Shown here piece after piece: positions 8,255 to 17,069 of a stretch of DNA of 64,000 nucleotides; within the stretch, counting starts at the first letter, position 1, and every line of letters begins with the position of its first letter. Origin of the DNA: Prevotella sp. AGR2160 (GTDB lineage Bacteria; Bacteroidota; Bacteroidia; Bacteroidales; Bacteroidaceae); NCBI RefSeq assembly GCF_000424185.1, contig NZ_AUJK01000004.1:62001-126000 (forward strand), read 5' to 3'. The translations under genes and the position numbers were made by a program. Below the pieces are notes generated by a model. That model made no database searches and was not told the origin of the DNA. It was given only the letters and a program-made list of their open reading frames with translations.

Positions 8255-9745
8255 CTACAGACTCTGCCGGATCTGCGTGTAGATCTCTTTTGCCGTCAAC
8301 AACTCACTGCAGGTGACGATGGTGCCGACGAGGACACCGAGCATGCCATGAGAATTAATATTCTGTCCCGTGAGCAGGAGGTTCGGGATCTTCGTCTTAT
8401 GGGACACGCGGCAACCGGCGCCGAGGTTGACATCCTTCGCGATACCATACATTGACCCGTCGGCAGTACCCGTATAGTCGAGATAGGTCAGGGGCGTCGA
8501 TGAGTCATAACCAGCGATATTCCCACGCAGTTCCGGGAAATGGCACTCGAGGGCAGCAATCAGTTTCTCCGCCTTGCGGGCCTTGAAGTCGAGATAGTCC
8601 TGTCCACGATGTCCAATGGTCGTATCCCGCCACCGGCTCACTTCCTCGATGTGCATATAGGAGAGGAGGACGCCACTCTCCGCATACTGTGGATGTGCCG
8701 ACGGCGCAAGGTGCATATAGAGGAAGCCTTTCGGCCATGTCTCTTCCGTATAGTCCTCGCAGCCCCAGGGCGTTGGCGTGTCATAGCCATAGTAGTTATA
8801 GTTCATATAGGGGACACTATCGGGTTTGAAACGGAGATAGACGGAGAAGCTGCCGACCGTCTGTGGCATGGCGTTGACACGACGACGGTAGGCAGGGCGC
8901 AGGAGATGACTATCTACGAGTTCGAGGGTACGGATAGGATGGGCATCGGAGATGATGATATCTGCCGGAACGAATTTCTCACCATTCACCTCAACGCCTG
9001 TAGCCTTAGCCTCATCACAGAAAATATGCGTCACCTTCGCCCTCGTCCGAACCTTTCCGCCATATTTCTCCAACGTATGGATCAAAGCCGTGGCCACCTG
9101 GTCACTGCCGCCGACAAAACGGAAAGCGCTGTCATTATAGAAGTCACGGATGAAGGCATGAGTGGCGAAGGGCGTCTTCCCTTTCACGGCAGCATAGAGG
9201 GGGAGGTCCCCGGCGAGGACATCCCGCAGACGGGGATTGGCAATCAGCCTGTTGAGGACCCCATCCATCGACTGCAGCATATACTCCTGACTGAACGGAT
9301 CATCCTTCTCGGCATAACGGAGGGTATGGAGGGATGACGCGTTGGCGATACGGGCAACGAGATCACAATAGGCCTCGAGGTCCTTCCGCTCCTCGGGGAA
9401 GAAACGCAGCAGCGTGTCGATGAACGCCTCCCGTCCGTTGGCATAAGGATAACGCTCCCCACCGAGGCCGATGATGTTATAACCCATACGGTCCAGAGGA
9501 ACGAGACGGATGTCGTCGGCAATCTCCAGATAACGGAACAGCTGACCGAGGGTCTCATGCTCCCGGGCGGCGCCGATGAAGTGCATGCCCGTCTCAAAAC
9601 GGGCACCATGGCGCTCGAAACACTGGAGACAGCCACCGGGCTGCCGGTCCTGTTCGAGGATCGTCACGCGATAGCCGTTCTTCGCAAGGATCACCCCCGT
9701 GGTCAGTCCACCGAGGCCGCTGCCGATAATGAGTACGTTCTTCAT
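8255..9745 (-). CDS. FAD-dependent phytoene desaturase/retinol saturase-like oxidoreductase (copy 2)
   Basis: 496 residues from ATG 9745; the upstream in-frame ATG lies in a palindromic repeat and is less likely. The FAD-binding N-terminus is VLIIGSGLGGLTTGVIL, and the C-terminal family signature LLLTGQNINSHGMLG is near residue 465. It is a paralogue of the 5553-7070 protein, separated from it by the AT-rich islet, so the two were probably adjacent in the ancestral operon. Family members desaturate or saturate conjugated polyene chains; the substrate here is inferred to be the polyene made by the ketosynthases upstream. Confidence 0.8.
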   Translation of the reverse strand: MKNVLIIGSGLGGLTTGVILAKNGYRVTILEQDRQPGGCLQCFERHGARFETGMHFIGAAREHETLGQLFRYLEIADDIRLVPLDRMGYNIIGLGGERYPYANGREAFIDTLLRFFPEERKDLEAYCDLVARIANASSLHTLRYAEKDDPFSQEYMLQSMDGVLNRLIANPRLRDVLAGDLPLYAAVKGKTPFATHAFIRDFYNDSAFRFVGGSDQVATALIHTLEKYGGKVRTRAKVTHIFCDEAKATGVEVNGEKFVPADIIISDAHPIRTLELVDSHLLRPAYRRRVNAMPQTVGSFSVYLRFKPDSVPYMNYNYYGYDTPTPWGCEDYTEETWPKGFLYMHLAPSAHPQYAESGVLLSYMHIEEVSRWRDTTIGHRGQDYLDFKARKAEKLIAALECHFPELRGNIAGYDSSTPLTYLDYTGTADGSMYGIAKDVNLGAGCRVSHKTKIPNLLLTGQNINSHGMLGVLVGTIVTCSELLTAKEIYTQIRQSL

Positions 9746-9761
9746 ATCTTGATTCCATGAA

Positions 9762-9787
9762 CAGAACATAATAAATTATGTCCCTAC
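9762..9787. repeat. 26-bp palindromic repeat, family A
   Basis: A copy of the imperfect palindrome with core GAACATAATA/AATTATGTCCCTAC. It is preceded, in the direction of the upstream minus-strand gene, by a run of GTAAAAAA-type octamers (about 9790-9826). It sits between the stop of the GT2-acyltransferase and the next start. Confidence 0.85.
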
Positions 9788-9829
9788 GGACGTTTTACTC
9801 TTTTAATTTTTTACTTTTTTACTTTTAAA

Positions 9830-11332
9830 TTATTTCTCCATCTGGTTATTGATTTCCTCGATATGCTTGATATACTGGTGATGGAAGAAATGCGACTGCT
9901 CCGTCACATTACCCAACTTCTTCAACTCTTCCTGCGTCCATGCCTTGCCGACCTCCAGATAGACCGGCGTGCGGTTGAGATGATACTCTTTCTTCCGCAG
10001 ACAACGGCCCGTACCATAGAGGTAGACGGGGATGATGTCGAGACCCAACTGTTCGGCGACATAGAACGGTCCCTTATGAAAACGGCCGACACGCAGGGTC
10101 TGTGAGCGCGTCCCCTCGGGGAAGATGGCGATGCTGTAGCCCCGTGACACCAGGGATCGGAAATTCGGCAACAGACTGCCTATGCCGTCCATCACCGGAT
10201 AGTATTCCGCCTCATGGATGAGGAAGCCATAGAGCGGATTATGCCATACCCATCCCTTTGTCAGGAAGATGATCCTTGGTGTCAGGGAGAGGAGGTAGAC
10301 GAGATCGAGGTGACTCTGATGGTTGCAGATATAGACGGCCGGCTTGTCGAGGTCTACCGACGGGTCTACCTGATAGTGAAACTTCACGCCCGGGATCCCC
10401 ATGTGGATCGTCACGAAACGGGCGGCATGATAGATGAGCAGATGGATCTTCCACCGCTTATGCTCCGTCATCTTCCCGATATGGACATAGAGCCATACCA
10501 ACGGCGTGAAAATCACGGTGATTGTTGAGACAAAGAACAGGAAGGCCCATGCTGTCCTGAGGAAAGTCATCAGCTTACGAAAGAGGCAGAGGGGCAGTCC
10601 GTAGACCACGGAGAGGAAACAGAGGAATCCGTTGAGGATACTGATACGCGTGAAGTCGAGACCCGGCTGGAAATGACTCACGCGCTCTTCCCGTGGCGGA
10701 TAATAGACATCCACGGGAATGGAATGAAGTTCCACGCCATGCCACGAGGCGAAGACGATAAGCTCCAACTCAGCCTCATAACGGGAGGTGAGCAGGCCGA
10801 AGCTATATAATTTCTTCAGGGGATAGAGCCGGTAGCCCGTCTGAGTGTCGGGGAGATAATGGAGTGTCTGGACGGCAAACCAGAAGTTAGAAAACTGATT
10901 GGCGAACTTGCTGCCCCCCGACCGTTCCTTTCCTTCGAGCCGGCGGCTGCCGATAATGACGGAGCCGGGGAAGTCCTGGTTGGCCCTGAGGAAGGCGGGG
11001 ATATCCTTGGCGAAATGCTGGCCGTCACCATCCATCGTGATAGCATAGCTGAAGCCCGCCTTAAGGGCGGCGCGGAAGCCCGTCTTCAAGGCATAGCCCT
11101 TGCCGCGGTTCCGGCGGTAGCTGATGAGGGTAATTGTCTCCAGCGTTTCCAGTTCTTCCGTCGTGCCGTCATCGCTGCCATCGTCGACGACGAAGACATC
11201 GGCGCAATAGAGCAGGGCATCCTCCACGACACGCCGGATGGTCCCTACATTATTATACGTAGGGATGAGCACGCAGATGCCCCGTTCACGGAGCGTCCGC
11301 CGTACATAGGAGATATCGGCTGTTGGCTGCAT
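9830..11332 (-). CDS. Fused GT2 glycosyltransferase-PlsC acyltransferase
   Basis: 500 residues from ATG 11332. Residues about 15-240 are a family 2 glycosyltransferase (VLIPTYNN, VVDDGSDDGT, then MDGDGQH as the DXD region). Hydrophobic helices follow near 245-290. The C-terminal acyltransferase carries HX4D (NHQSHLDLVYL, near 336) and FPEGTRS (near 405). This fusion is a recognised member of aryl-polyene and flexirubin clusters and is thought to attach or decorate the lipid anchor at the inner membrane. The start lies 8 bp after the dehydratase stop. Its stop is followed by a GTAAAAAA-rich tract and a family A palindrome. Confidence 0.85.
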   Translation of the reverse strand: MQPTADISYVRRTLRERGICVLIPTYNNVGTIRRVVEDALLYCADVFVVDDGSDDGTTEELETLETITLISYRRNRGKGYALKTGFRAALKAGFSYAITMDGDGQHFAKDIPAFLRANQDFPGSVIIGSRRLEGKERSGGSKFANQFSNFWFAVQTLHYLPDTQTGYRLYPLKKLYSFGLLTSRYEAELELIVFASWHGVELHSIPVDVYYPPREERVSHFQPGLDFTRISILNGFLCFLSVVYGLPLCLFRKLMTFLRTAWAFLFFVSTITVIFTPLVWLYVHIGKMTEHKRWKIHLLIYHAARFVTIHMGIPGVKFHYQVDPSVDLDKPAVYICNHQSHLDLVYLLSLTPRIIFLTKGWVWHNPLYGFLIHEAEYYPVMDGIGSLLPNFRSLVSRGYSIAIFPEGTRSQTLRVGRFHKGPFYVAEQLGLDIIPVYLYGTGRCLRKKEYHLNRTPVYLEVGKAWTQEELKKLGNVTEQSHFFHHQYIKHIEEINNQMEK

Positions 11333-11339
11333 GAAACGC

Positions 11340-11717
11340 TTATTGTGCCTGACAGGTGAAAGAGATACTGGCGAAATGATGGGCGGCATTGGTGATCTCC
11401 ACCTTCGCGCTCACCGTCTTATGGTCTTCGGAAGGCTCCACCTTCGTCAGCGTGAAGACGACATCGGGGTCGTCCTTCGGAGAGAGAATATAGAGAAACT
11501 TAACATTCTTGATATCGCTGATCTCATAGCTCATGCCATTTTCCTCCTCCAGCAGTTCCTTGGCAATCTGCAGGATACAGACACCGGGCGTGACGGGCTG
11601 GCCGGGAAAATGGGCCTGGTAAATCTTACAATCGGCCAAGAGGGTGATGTCGTAAGCACGTCCCTGGTCCGTGTCGTCGATCTTGTTGATCTTAAAAAGG
11701 TTGTTCTTCAGTTTCAT
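11340..11717 (-). CDS. ApeI/FabA-FabZ-like 3-hydroxyacyl-ACP dehydratase
   Basis: 125 residues with a single hot-dog fold. The catalytic-loop motif HFPGQPVTPGVCILQ (residues about 36-50) is that of the ApeI-type dehydratases, which dehydrate 3-hydroxyacyl-ACP intermediates during polyene extension. It overlaps the upstream hypothetical gene by 26 bp and precedes the GT2-acyltransferase by 7 bp, indicating translational coupling. With the second dehydratase at 17516 it gives the cluster a pair, as in described aryl-polyene systems, where the two act as a heterodimer. Confidence 0.85.
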   Translation of the reverse strand: MKLKNNLFKINKIDDTDQGRAYDITLLADCKIYQAHFPGQPVTPGVCILQIAKELLEEENGMSYEISDIKNVKFLYILSPKDDPDVVFTLTKVEPSEDHKTVSAKVEITNAAHHFASISFTCQAQ

Positions 11718-12249
11718 CTTCTGTTTCGTTATCTATTAAAGGTAAAAATGTAAATTTGATGCCATACTTGTCATCCGCATAGGTCGTCTTCCCATCACGG
11801 AGGGCATGGAGGACTTCCAGCAGGTCCTTACGGAGGACGGGCCGGACATACCACTTGTCGAGCATCGCCATGACGGAGGTCAGCGTGACCTCATCCTTAC
11901 GGAGGTCATAACAGAAATCCATCGCCGTGATGCCAAACTCATTGAAGAGGGCGCCACGGATGCTGTCGCCCTGATGGGAGAGGATACAGATACCGCTGAG
12001 ATAGCCCTTCTTCATCTCTATCGTCGCCTGCAGCTTCACCTCACTGCTGTCCTTCACGGGAAAGAGAGAGTCGGCGGGAATGTCGGCCGTGCTGTCGCAC
12101 ACCAGCATCATGTCGGCACTGTCGCACATCGACAACGAGACTGCACTGTCGCACACCGACACCGCGTTGGCCGTGCTGCCCCCCATCGGTTGGGCGGCCA
12201 GCGGCAGAACTCCGAAGAGGAGGCTAACGGATACTAAAAATGTTCGCAT
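11692..12249 (-). CDS. Exported protein of unknown function in the pigment operon
   Basis: 185 residues from ATG 12249, overlapping the LolA-like gene by 26 bp. A signal peptide (1-19, ending PLAAQ) is followed by a low-complexity stretch with three spaced CDSA/CDST motifs and then a small beta-rich domain. I do not recognise the family. Its position immediately after LolA resembles the small LolB- or DUF3261-like lipoprotein seen in aryl-polyene clusters, but no lipobox Cys follows the signal peptide, so this is only a positional analogy. Likely periplasmic, possibly helping outer-membrane delivery of the product. Confidence 0.6.
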   Translation of the reverse strand: MRTFLVSVSLLFGVLPLAAQPMGGSTANAVSVCDSAVSLSMCDSADMMLVCDSTADIPADSLFPVKDSSEVKLQATIEMKKGYLSGICILSHQGDSIRGALFNEFGITAMDFCYDLRKDEVTLTSVMAMLDKWYVRPVLRKDLLEVLHALRDGKTTYADDKYGIKFTFLPLIDNETEDETEEQPF

Positions 12250-12838
12250 GGAGAGGCGTGTTGGTTCTGACATTCTTCAGCACGATGACCGTGCGGTCAC
12301 CGTTCTTCTCGATGAGCTCGACGGCGGAGACCATACCCTTCTGGAGGTTGAAATGGACAATGATATTCCGGAACATCTGTCGCATCGTCTTGCTCTGCGG
12401 CGTCATCACGGCCTTCCAACTGTTGCCGGCTCCCGAGAGGGCGACCTTGAAGTCACGGGAGTTGGAGACGGTACGTCCGACGACGGTATTCATCATGATG
12501 CGCGTGATCTCCTGGAACATCTTGTTCTGTTGGATATTGATAACATCATTGCGGCCACGGTTCTTCAGATACACCTGACTGCCATTGAGGATGAAGGTAT
12601 ACTGATAAGGAGAGGTGTACTGCCAGCGGAGCTTACCGGGCTGCGCGTAATACATCTTTCCGCGACTGACGAGTTTGCTGTTGAGCATCCTCACCGTCTT
12701 CGTCTGTACGAAGTCGCACGTCATCGTTCTCATCTTGGCGGCAACGGCATTGATGCGCTGTCGCACCTGCGCCGCATTCTGAGCCTGCACCCCGAGAGCG
12801 GTGAAGGCCAGGAAGAGGCAGAAAAGAAATTTCTTCAT
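12224..12838 (-). CDS. LolA-like outer-membrane lipoprotein carrier
   Basis: 204 residues with signal peptide MKKFLFCLFLAFTALGVQA. The LolA family pattern is visible: TCDFVQTKTVRML, GKMYYAQPGKLRWQY, and later FNLQKGMVSAVELIEKNGD. These carriers shuttle a lipidated cargo across the periplasm. Dedicated LolA paralogues occur in aryl-polyene clusters next to the MMPL exporter, and transport of the lipid-linked pigment is the likely role here, not general lipoprotein sorting. It overlaps the next gene and follows the EamA-type gene by 3 bp. Confidence 0.8.
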   Translation of the reverse strand: MKKFLFCLFLAFTALGVQAQNAAQVRQRINAVAAKMRTMTCDFVQTKTVRMLNSKLVSRGKMYYAQPGKLRWQYTSPYQYTFILNGSQVYLKNRGRNDVINIQQNKMFQEITRIMMNTVVGRTVSNSRDFKVALSGAGNSWKAVMTPQSKTMRQMFRNIIVHFNLQKGMVSAVELIEKNGDRTVIVLKNVRTNTPLHANIFSIR

Positions 12839-12841
12839 ATT

Positions 12842-13195
12842 TTATTTCGCTATTAATATACAACCTATCATGATACAGGCCACGCCGACCCATTTCGTCA
12901 GGCTCACCTCCTCATGGAAGAAGACGATGGCGGCAATCATGCCGAAGACATAGCTCAGACTCACCATCGGGTAAGCCTGTGAGAAGGGGAATACCTTCAC
13001 GATATACATCCACAGCAGGGAGGCAGCGCCGAAGCAGAGGCCACAGGCGGCGAAGGGCCAGTTGACGAGCAGTGCCCGCCACCATGCCCATGTCCAGGCG
13101 AACGGTGTCATCCGCATCATCGCGAACTTCAGAAACACCTGACCGCCACAGAGGAGCATGCTCTGCACGACGGCTAACGGGAGAATCTTCCACAT
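12842..13195 (-). CDS. Small EamA/SMR-type membrane protein (4 TM)
   Basis: 117 residues with four hydrophobic helices (about 1-25, 33-65, 70-92, 96-116). The FPFSQAYPMVSLSYVFGMIAAIVFFHEEVSLTKW stretch begins with FPFSQAYPMVSLSYV and contains the typical EamA/DMT half-transporter pattern. ArnE/ArnF and EmrE are relatives. Being half-size it would work as a dimer, perhaps flipping a lipid-linked intermediate. It sits 3 bp from both neighbours inside the operon. Confidence 0.75.
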   Translation of the reverse strand: MWKILPLAVVQSMLLCGGQVFLKFAMMRMTPFAWTWAWWRALLVNWPFAACGLCFGAASLLWMYIVKVFPFSQAYPMVSLSYVFGMIAAIVFFHEEVSLTKWVGVACIMIGCILIAK

Positions 13196-13198
13196 AGG

Positions 13199-15004
13199 CT
13201 ACGCGTTACTAAGGACCATGGCGACGGAGTGGACCTCATGATCGTCAGAGGCCATCCCCGCCTGCCGCCGCAGGGCCGTGAACAACGGTGTCGTCTCGTC
13301 ATGACAGCCTACGAGGACGGTATGAACGCACCCACTGTCGAGGAGCAGCCGGGCTTGTTTCAGCGCCCAGCGCATACTATCCTCCTTTTGGCATATCGTG
13401 ACGTTATAGCCATGATCCTTCAGGCGGATGGCCATGGCACTGCTGATGGTGTTATGGGTGCTCTGCATGAAGAGGGTCGGCTTGAGGGCCTCCTCACCAT
13501 TATCTTCCAACTCATCGAGGAGCTTCTCACTATTCTCCATACAGCCCCATGCCGTAGCCGTGATGATGGCATTTGGACAGTCTACCTCCGCCGCTTTCAG
13601 CGCGTCGAGGGAGGAGAGGAGGGCACTCTTGATGATCTTACTCATACGTCGCATCTCCATGGGTTTCACATACTCCTTCAGCCGGGAGAGCTCAGCCTTC
13701 TCCGTGATTTCCACGCGTGACAGGACCTTCGGCGCTGCGCCTTGCTGTATTTGAGCATGGTCTACGGGCTCACTGCCGAACACCAAAGCGGAGTCATTGC
13801 CTCCGAAGGCGAAGGCATTGCTGAGGATATGGCGCAACGTGACATCGTCGGCGCCCGTCGTGGGCGTGATGAGATCCGCGGCGCCCGCCTTCCATCCGAG
13901 ATTGGCGGGAAGGAAATGGTGCCGCAGCGCCAACAGGCAGATCACGGCCTCGATACTCCCCGAGGCACTCGTGGTATGTCCCGTGAACGACTTCGTGCTC
14001 GACACCGGCGGCAGCATGTCGCCGAAGACACGGCGGAGGGCAGCACTCTCACTGCGGTCATTATCGGGAGTCCCCGTACCATGGGCGTTGACATAGTCGA
14101 TATCCGTCGGCTGCAGTTGCGCACGCTCCAGAGCCTGGTGCATGGCCCGTGTGGCTCCCTCGCCATCGGGCGACGAGGCAGTCTGATGATAGGCATCACA
14201 GGCATTGCCCCACCCTTGCAGATAGCCATAGACGGTCTGTCCGGCCGTGACCTCCTCGCCTCGTTCCAAGACGAGATAGGCGGCACCCTCGCCGAGGTTC
14301 AGCCCCGCCCGGTCCTTATCGAAGGGACGGCAGGGCTCATGGTCGAGGATCATCAGTGAGTTGAACCCGTTGAGATGGAACACCGACAAGGCCTCCGTGC
14401 CACCGACGACGACGCGGTCGGCCTCCCCGGCCTCCAGGAGTTGGGCGCCGAGGATGATGGCGTTGGCTGCCGACGAACAGGCTGTGGAGATCGTGGTACA
14501 ATCCTCAAAACAGCCAAAATGCCGAGTGATATCCTCCGTACTGCTGCCACAGTCGTGGTGATGGAGACAATCGAGAGTATCTTCGGCCAGCGGCCCGTTG
14601 GGATGGGCACGGAGCTCCCCGAAATGCTGTTCGGTGATATCCATTCCGCCCACTGTCGTGCCATTGACGAAGATCGTACGAGGGCCGGCATGCTGTTCCG
14701 ACGGCTTCTGTATCCCACCGGCTTCCGCAGCATAGGGAATACCGGCATCATCGAGGGCCTGCCGGGTGGCGGCCATTCCTAAGAGGGCCGTACGGCTGAC
14801 CTCCTTGCGGGGATCGATGCCGAGGAGCGTTTTCAACTCCTCATTGGTACATTTCACCTCACCGACGGGGAGCTCATGATGGGTGGAACGGAGATAGCGC
14901 ATCTCCCCGATCCCCGTCCGCTGCTGGCGGAGGGACTCGAGCACCTGCGCCTTGTCATTACCAATGGCACAGAGGATACCGAGACCGACAATGACAATAC
15001 TCAT
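13199..15004 (-). CDS. Beta-ketoacyl-ACP synthase with C-terminal KS-like domain
   Basis: 601 residues. A full ketosynthase occupies about 1-410: active-site Cys in STACSSAAN (near 174) and both catalytic His (VNAHGTGTPDND and KSFTGHTTSASG). A further 180 residues follow, with KEYVKPMEMRRMSKI, AIITATAWGCMEN and TLFMQSTHNTISSAMAI, resembling an N-terminal-type KS domain (PF13723-like, as in chain-length-factor partners of aryl-polyene clusters) without a recognisable active Cys. The KS would condense malonyl units onto the polyene; the fused domain could replace a separate chain-length factor (inference). It sits 12 bp after an ACP gene. Confidence 0.85.
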   Translation of the reverse strand: MSIVIVGLGILCAIGNDKAQVLESLRQQRTGIGEMRYLRSTHHELPVGEVKCTNEELKTLLGIDPRKEVSRTALLGMAATRQALDDAGIPYAAEAGGIQKPSEQHAGPRTIFVNGTTVGGMDITEQHFGELRAHPNGPLAEDTLDCLHHHDCGSSTEDITRHFGCFEDCTTISTACSSAANAIILGAQLLEAGEADRVVVGGTEALSVFHLNGFNSLMILDHEPCRPFDKDRAGLNLGEGAAYLVLERGEEVTAGQTVYGYLQGWGNACDAYHQTASSPDGEGATRAMHQALERAQLQPTDIDYVNAHGTGTPDNDRSESAALRRVFGDMLPPVSSTKSFTGHTTSASGSIEAVICLLALRHHFLPANLGWKAGAADLITPTTGADDVTLRHILSNAFAFGGNDSALVFGSEPVDHAQIQQGAAPKVLSRVEITEKAELSRLKEYVKPMEMRRMSKIIKSALLSSLDALKAAEVDCPNAIITATAWGCMENSEKLLDELEDNGEEALKPTLFMQSTHNTISSAMAIRLKDHGYNVTICQKEDSMRWALKQARLLLDSGCVHTVLVGCHDETTPLFTALRRQAGMASDDHEVHSVAMVLSNA

Positions 15005-15016
15005 TTCTTCCGATGC

Positions 15017-15277
15017 TTATTTCTTACGATGCTTACTGACATAGTCGGCCATCGTGGCCACACTCTTGAAGATATCTTTGCCCTCGGCGGCATTGGCGAG
15101 TTTGATACCGTACTTCTTCTCCATGAGGACGATGAGTTCCAGGGCGTCGATGGAGTCGAGGCCGAGACCGTCAACACCGAAGAGGGGCGCGTCGGCATCA
15201 ATATCTTCCGGTGTCATCTCCTCGAGGTTGAGGACATCAATGATCTCTTTCTTCAGTTCTTCTATCAGTTCTTCCAT
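15017..15277 (-). CDS. Acyl carrier protein (first of two)
   Basis: 86 residues with the phosphopantetheine site GLDSIDALEL (Ser near 42), an acidic helical bundle and a Lys-rich C-terminus. It is nested between two fused ketosynthases (1 bp and 12 bp spacing). It would carry the growing polyene or the starter unit. It is distinct in sequence from the second ACP at 18887, as in aryl-polyene clusters, where two ACPs have separate tasks. Confidence 0.9.
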   Translation of the reverse strand: MEELIEELKKEIIDVLNLEEMTPEDIDADAPLFGVDGLGLDSIDALELIVLMEKKYGIKLANAAEGKDIFKSVATMADYVSKHRKK

Positions 15278-15278
15278 A

Positions 15279-17069
15279 TTATTTTTCGTTCTTTATAATT
15301 TTCAAATCCGCCTCATAATGCTGCTCATCCTCGGCGTCGAGCCATCCCGTGAGGATACTCGTTGTCTTACCGTCGAGGAAGGCTGCACGGAGAATCTGGT
15401 CCATGAGTGCCTCATCCTTCCCGGGAAGGATATAGAAGCTTGTCTCACCATGATAATGGTTGCGGATGGCAATCTCTCCCGTGACGATGTTCGGCAGTGT
15501 ATAGACGAAGAGCGACGGACTCGGATAATAGTTGTCAGCGTCACTGATCGTCGCGACATACCGGCGGTCAGCATGGATGGAGCCGCTGCGGTTGAAGAGG
15601 ATCACGGCACGGTCCTCACGCTCCTCCGCTGGCCGCTCCTCCCCGATTTGCTTCAGGAGGAGTTCCGAGGCGACGAACCCGAGCTTACTCAGCAAGTCCA
15701 TCTTATAGTATTTCGGATAGTCTCCTATATTTTCTTTATACAACTCCGTCAACGGACCGTCGGCAGGCGTGAGATGAAGGGAAGCTACCGTCGCGAGTTC
15801 ACACTTGTTGTTATCGTGAACTGTAAGACCTTCCGGGGCCTCAGCCTTTGCCGTAGCCGTTACCTTGTCAGCCAACAGTGCGGCATTGCAGCCCCCGAAG
15901 CCGGAGAGCATCTTCAGGAAAGCATGTCCGTGGGCCGCTTTTTCCTCACCGTTGACCCTGATCTTTCCCGAGACGCCACGCTCGGCGAAGCCTTTCGTAG
16001 CGGGGATCACGTCCTCATCGAGAGCTGCCATGGTTAGGATCGTCTCCAGTATTCCCGCGGCCCCCATGGTATGTCCGTAATAGCCTTTATAACCATTGAC
16101 GGGGATGCGGCAGAAGCCTTTCTCATCGGTCCCGTCCAAGGCCGTCGCCGCCCGCTCGATGGCTTTCGACTCCATCTGGTCGTTGAACATCGTCGCCGTG
16201 CCATGGGCACTGATGACGGCAAGGTTCTGAAAGACGGTCTTGCCCTGATCCCCCATCACCCGCATGATCGCCCGATAGGCGCCCTCACCCTGACGGCTCG
16301 GTGCGCTGATATGATAGGCATCATTGCGCACGGCACCGTGCTCAAGGGTCCAGTGGGGCTGGCCGTCAGTGAGACAGGCCACGGAGAGGACCATCGTGGC
16401 CGCAGCCTCGCCGAGGTTCAGACCGAGGCGCTCGAGATCGAACGGGCGGCAGGGCTGTGGCGACAGGGCCTTGAAGGACTGGAAGCCGGAGACGATGAAC
16501 CTGTTCTGCACGTCGGCGCCACAGACGATGGCATGACGGTAACTGCCTTGCTTCAACAACCGCTCTACGAGGATCAGTGCCGCGAGGCCAGAGATACAGG
16601 CATTGTCGACAACGATCGGGGTCGTCGTCACGCCGAGGGCCACGGCGACACGCCGTGCTGCCACACCGGGCATGAGCCGGTCGTCCACGGTCGTTGCCGT
16701 TCTCAACAGTCCGACATTGGCTTTCGTCGTACTGATGATGAGGACAACATCATTTCCACCCACGGCAAAGGAGCAACCCTTCAGGGCACGCCGTGCGGAG
16801 GCGACAACCACCTGTTCAAAGGGCGTAGCCTTCGCAGCAGTCGACGTATCCCCATTAGCCGCAGTCATCGCTGCCTCAGGAGCGTCACCGTCCTCGTCAA
16901 TCGCCTTCCACTGCTCATCGGAGAACAGCGAGGCCGTGATATCCTCGGGGAGGCCCCAGTGATGCGGATAGGTCTGCAGCGACGACTGTCCGCGGCGTAC
17001 GGCCGTGAGATTCTCACGCGTCGTCATGCCGAGAGGTGAGATGATGTTATGTCCTTCAACAACGATCAT
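15279..17069 (-). CDS. Beta-ketoacyl-ACP synthase with C-terminal KS-like domain (second fusion)
   Basis: 596 residues from ATG 17069, which overlaps the TGA of the thioesterase gene as ATGA. The KS domain carries the active-site Cys in DNACISG (near 157) and His in ISAHGTATMFND and YYGHTMGAAG. The remaining 190 residues parallel the extra domain of the 13199 protein: YYKMDLLSKLGFVASELL, AVILFNRSGSIHADRR and SLFVYTLPNIVTGEIAI occupy corresponding places. The first KS active-site context (NACISG) departs from the usual TACSS, so substrate preference may differ. A condensing role in polyene assembly is inferred from the operon. Confidence 0.82.
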   Translation of the reverse strand: MIVVEGHNIISPLGMTTRENLTAVRRGQSSLQTYPHHWGLPEDITASLFSDEQWKAIDEDGDAPEAAMTAANGDTSTAAKATPFEQVVVASARRALKGCSFAVGGNDVVLIISTTKANVGLLRTATTVDDRLMPGVAARRVAVALGVTTTPIVVDNACISGLAALILVERLLKQGSYRHAIVCGADVQNRFIVSGFQSFKALSPQPCRPFDLERLGLNLGEAAATMVLSVACLTDGQPHWTLEHGAVRNDAYHISAPSRQGEGAYRAIMRVMGDQGKTVFQNLAVISAHGTATMFNDQMESKAIERAATALDGTDEKGFCRIPVNGYKGYYGHTMGAAGILETILTMAALDEDVIPATKGFAERGVSGKIRVNGEEKAAHGHAFLKMLSGFGGCNAALLADKVTATAKAEAPEGLTVHDNNKCELATVASLHLTPADGPLTELYKENIGDYPKYYKMDLLSKLGFVASELLLKQIGEERPAEEREDRAVILFNRSGSIHADRRYVATISDADNYYPSPSLFVYTLPNIVTGEIAIRNHYHGETSFYILPGKDEALMDQILRAAFLDGKTTSILTGWLDAEDEQHYEADLKIIKNEK

